From an uncultured Bacteroidota bacterium (lineage in GTDB: Bacteria > Bacteroidota > Bacteroidia > 2-12-FULL-35-15): a stretch of 6,189 nucleotides of DNA. The stretch spans positions 1 to 6,189 of the forward strand of contig CAIRRW010000076.1 in NCBI GenBank assembly GCA_903881065.1, in the 5' to 3' direction. Below the pieces are notes generated by a model, which was given only the letters and a program-made list of their open reading frames with translations, made no database searches and had not been told where the DNA came from. The first letter of the stretch is position 1. Every line of letters begins with the position of its first letter. A program made the position numbers and the translations under genes. This document shows positions 5,706 through 6,189 of this stretch, one piece after another.

Positions 5706-6189
5706 ATGACATTAGATTTATTATTCGGCGAAGATGCTTTAAAACTTTTGTTATCCCTTGTAATGGGTAGTTTGGTGGGGCTTGAACGCGAATACAGAAG
5801 CAAAGCTGCGGGCTTTAGAACAATTACATTAATCAGTCTGGGTTCCACTTTATTTACAATTGTATCTATAAAACTGGGGGCACCTAATAATTCAGACAGG
5901 ATTGCTGCAAACATTATTACAGGCATTGGTTTTCTGGGTGCAGGTGTGGTGTTTAAAGACGGATTGACAATTACCGGAATAACTACAGCTACATCCATTT
6001 GGGTAACTGCCGCACTTGGTATGGCAATAGGTGATGGTGATTATCTGGTAGCGAGTGTCGGATTAGTACTTGTAATAGTAGTATTGTCACTATTCGAATT
6101 TGTACAGGCGTGGATAGATAATTTTCATCAGACACGTTCGTACAGAATATTTATAAGCATAAATGACGTTGCGGGATTAACAGGCGACC
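5706..6189 (+). CDS. MgtC/SapB-family membrane protein, 5' part
   Basis: The open frame runs off the window after 161 complete codons plus one base, so the 3' end is missing. It reads MTLDLLFGEDALKLLLSLVM at the start, then GSLVGLEREYRSKAAGFRT (21-39) and TLISLGSTLF (41-50). These are followed by DRIAANIITGIGFLGAGVVF (64-83) and GITTATSIWVTAALGMAIG (91-109). These match the MgtC/SapB signatures G-x-x-x-G-x-E-R-x-x-x-x-K-x-A-G-x-R-T, 'R-I-A-A-x-x-x-x-G-I-G-F-L-G-A-G' and 'T-T-A-x-S-I-W'. Four to five inner-membrane helices are visible, the last ending about residue 133. A soluble domain then begins (YRIFISINDVAGLTGD), fitting the ACT-like C-terminal domain of longer family members. Family members are linked to magnesium-limited growth, acid tolerance and control of membrane ATPases; no transport activity is established for them. 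The ATG at 5706 precedes the first helix and has an A/T-rich leader. A weak -7-like TACGTTTT lies at 5676-5683. The terminator upstream suggests its own promoter. Confidence 0.93.
   Translation, partial: MTLDLLFGEDALKLLLSLVMGSLVGLEREYRSKAAGFRTITLISLGSTLFTIVSIKLGAPNNSDRIAANIITGIGFLGAGVVFKDGLTITGITTATSIWVTAALGMAIGDGDYLVASVGLVLVIVVLSLFEFVQAWIDNFHQTRSYRIFISINDVAGLTGD

Noticed and set aside
5696..5998. A 100-residue minus-strand open frame at the right end.
   Set aside because: It is antisense to the MgtC/SapB-type gene, whose motifs are unmistakable.

Overview
This AT-rich window looks like a chromosomal piece of a Bacteroidota genome. The evidence is a secreted protein with a C-terminal type IX secretion (T9SS) sorting domain, a TonB-dependent receptor with an N-terminal carboxypeptidase-regulatory-like domain, A-rich gene leaders without Shine-Dalgarno sequences, and one good match to the Bacteroidota -33/-7 promoter (TTTG ... 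TAnnTTTG). All genes I can support lie on the + strand.

Layout: (1) 70-525, a small exported protein, probably a lipoprotein with two conserved-looking cysteines. (2) 600-1139, a small single-span membrane protein of a type I remember from beside TonB-dependent receptors. (3) 1140-1340, a 201-base non-coding stretch with inverted TGAGTCA repeats and a GC-rich, strongly self-complementary segment that matches no RNA family I know. (4) 1341-3029, a T9SS-secreted serine protease of the lysyl-endopeptidase (Achromobacter protease I, API) type, with its catalytic triad and the predicted lysine-specificity aspartate visible. (5) 3085-5544, a full-length TonB-dependent outer-membrane receptor. (6) 5587-5622, a strong intrinsic terminator. 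(7) 5706 to the window edge, the 5' part of an MgtC/SapB-family inner-membrane protein.

Genes 600-1139, 1341-3029 and 3085-5544 may form one co-directional unit that ends at the 5587-5622 terminator. The protease and receptor are 55 bases apart with no hairpin between them. A surface protease next to an outer-membrane uptake receptor suggests release and capture of a nutrient or metal from protein, but no substrate can be read from the sequence. The MgtC-like gene lies beyond the terminator and is probably a separate unit.

The most unusual part is the 1192-1300 segment. Two helices would abut exactly (1192-1198 with 1241-1247, and 1248-1253 with 1292-1297), and a competing helix (1194-1199 with 1247-1252) would break both. 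That could be a structured 5' leader, a small RNA or a palindromic mobile remnant. I cannot tell which without homologues. No CRISPR array, insertion sequence, rRNA or complete tRNA is visible.
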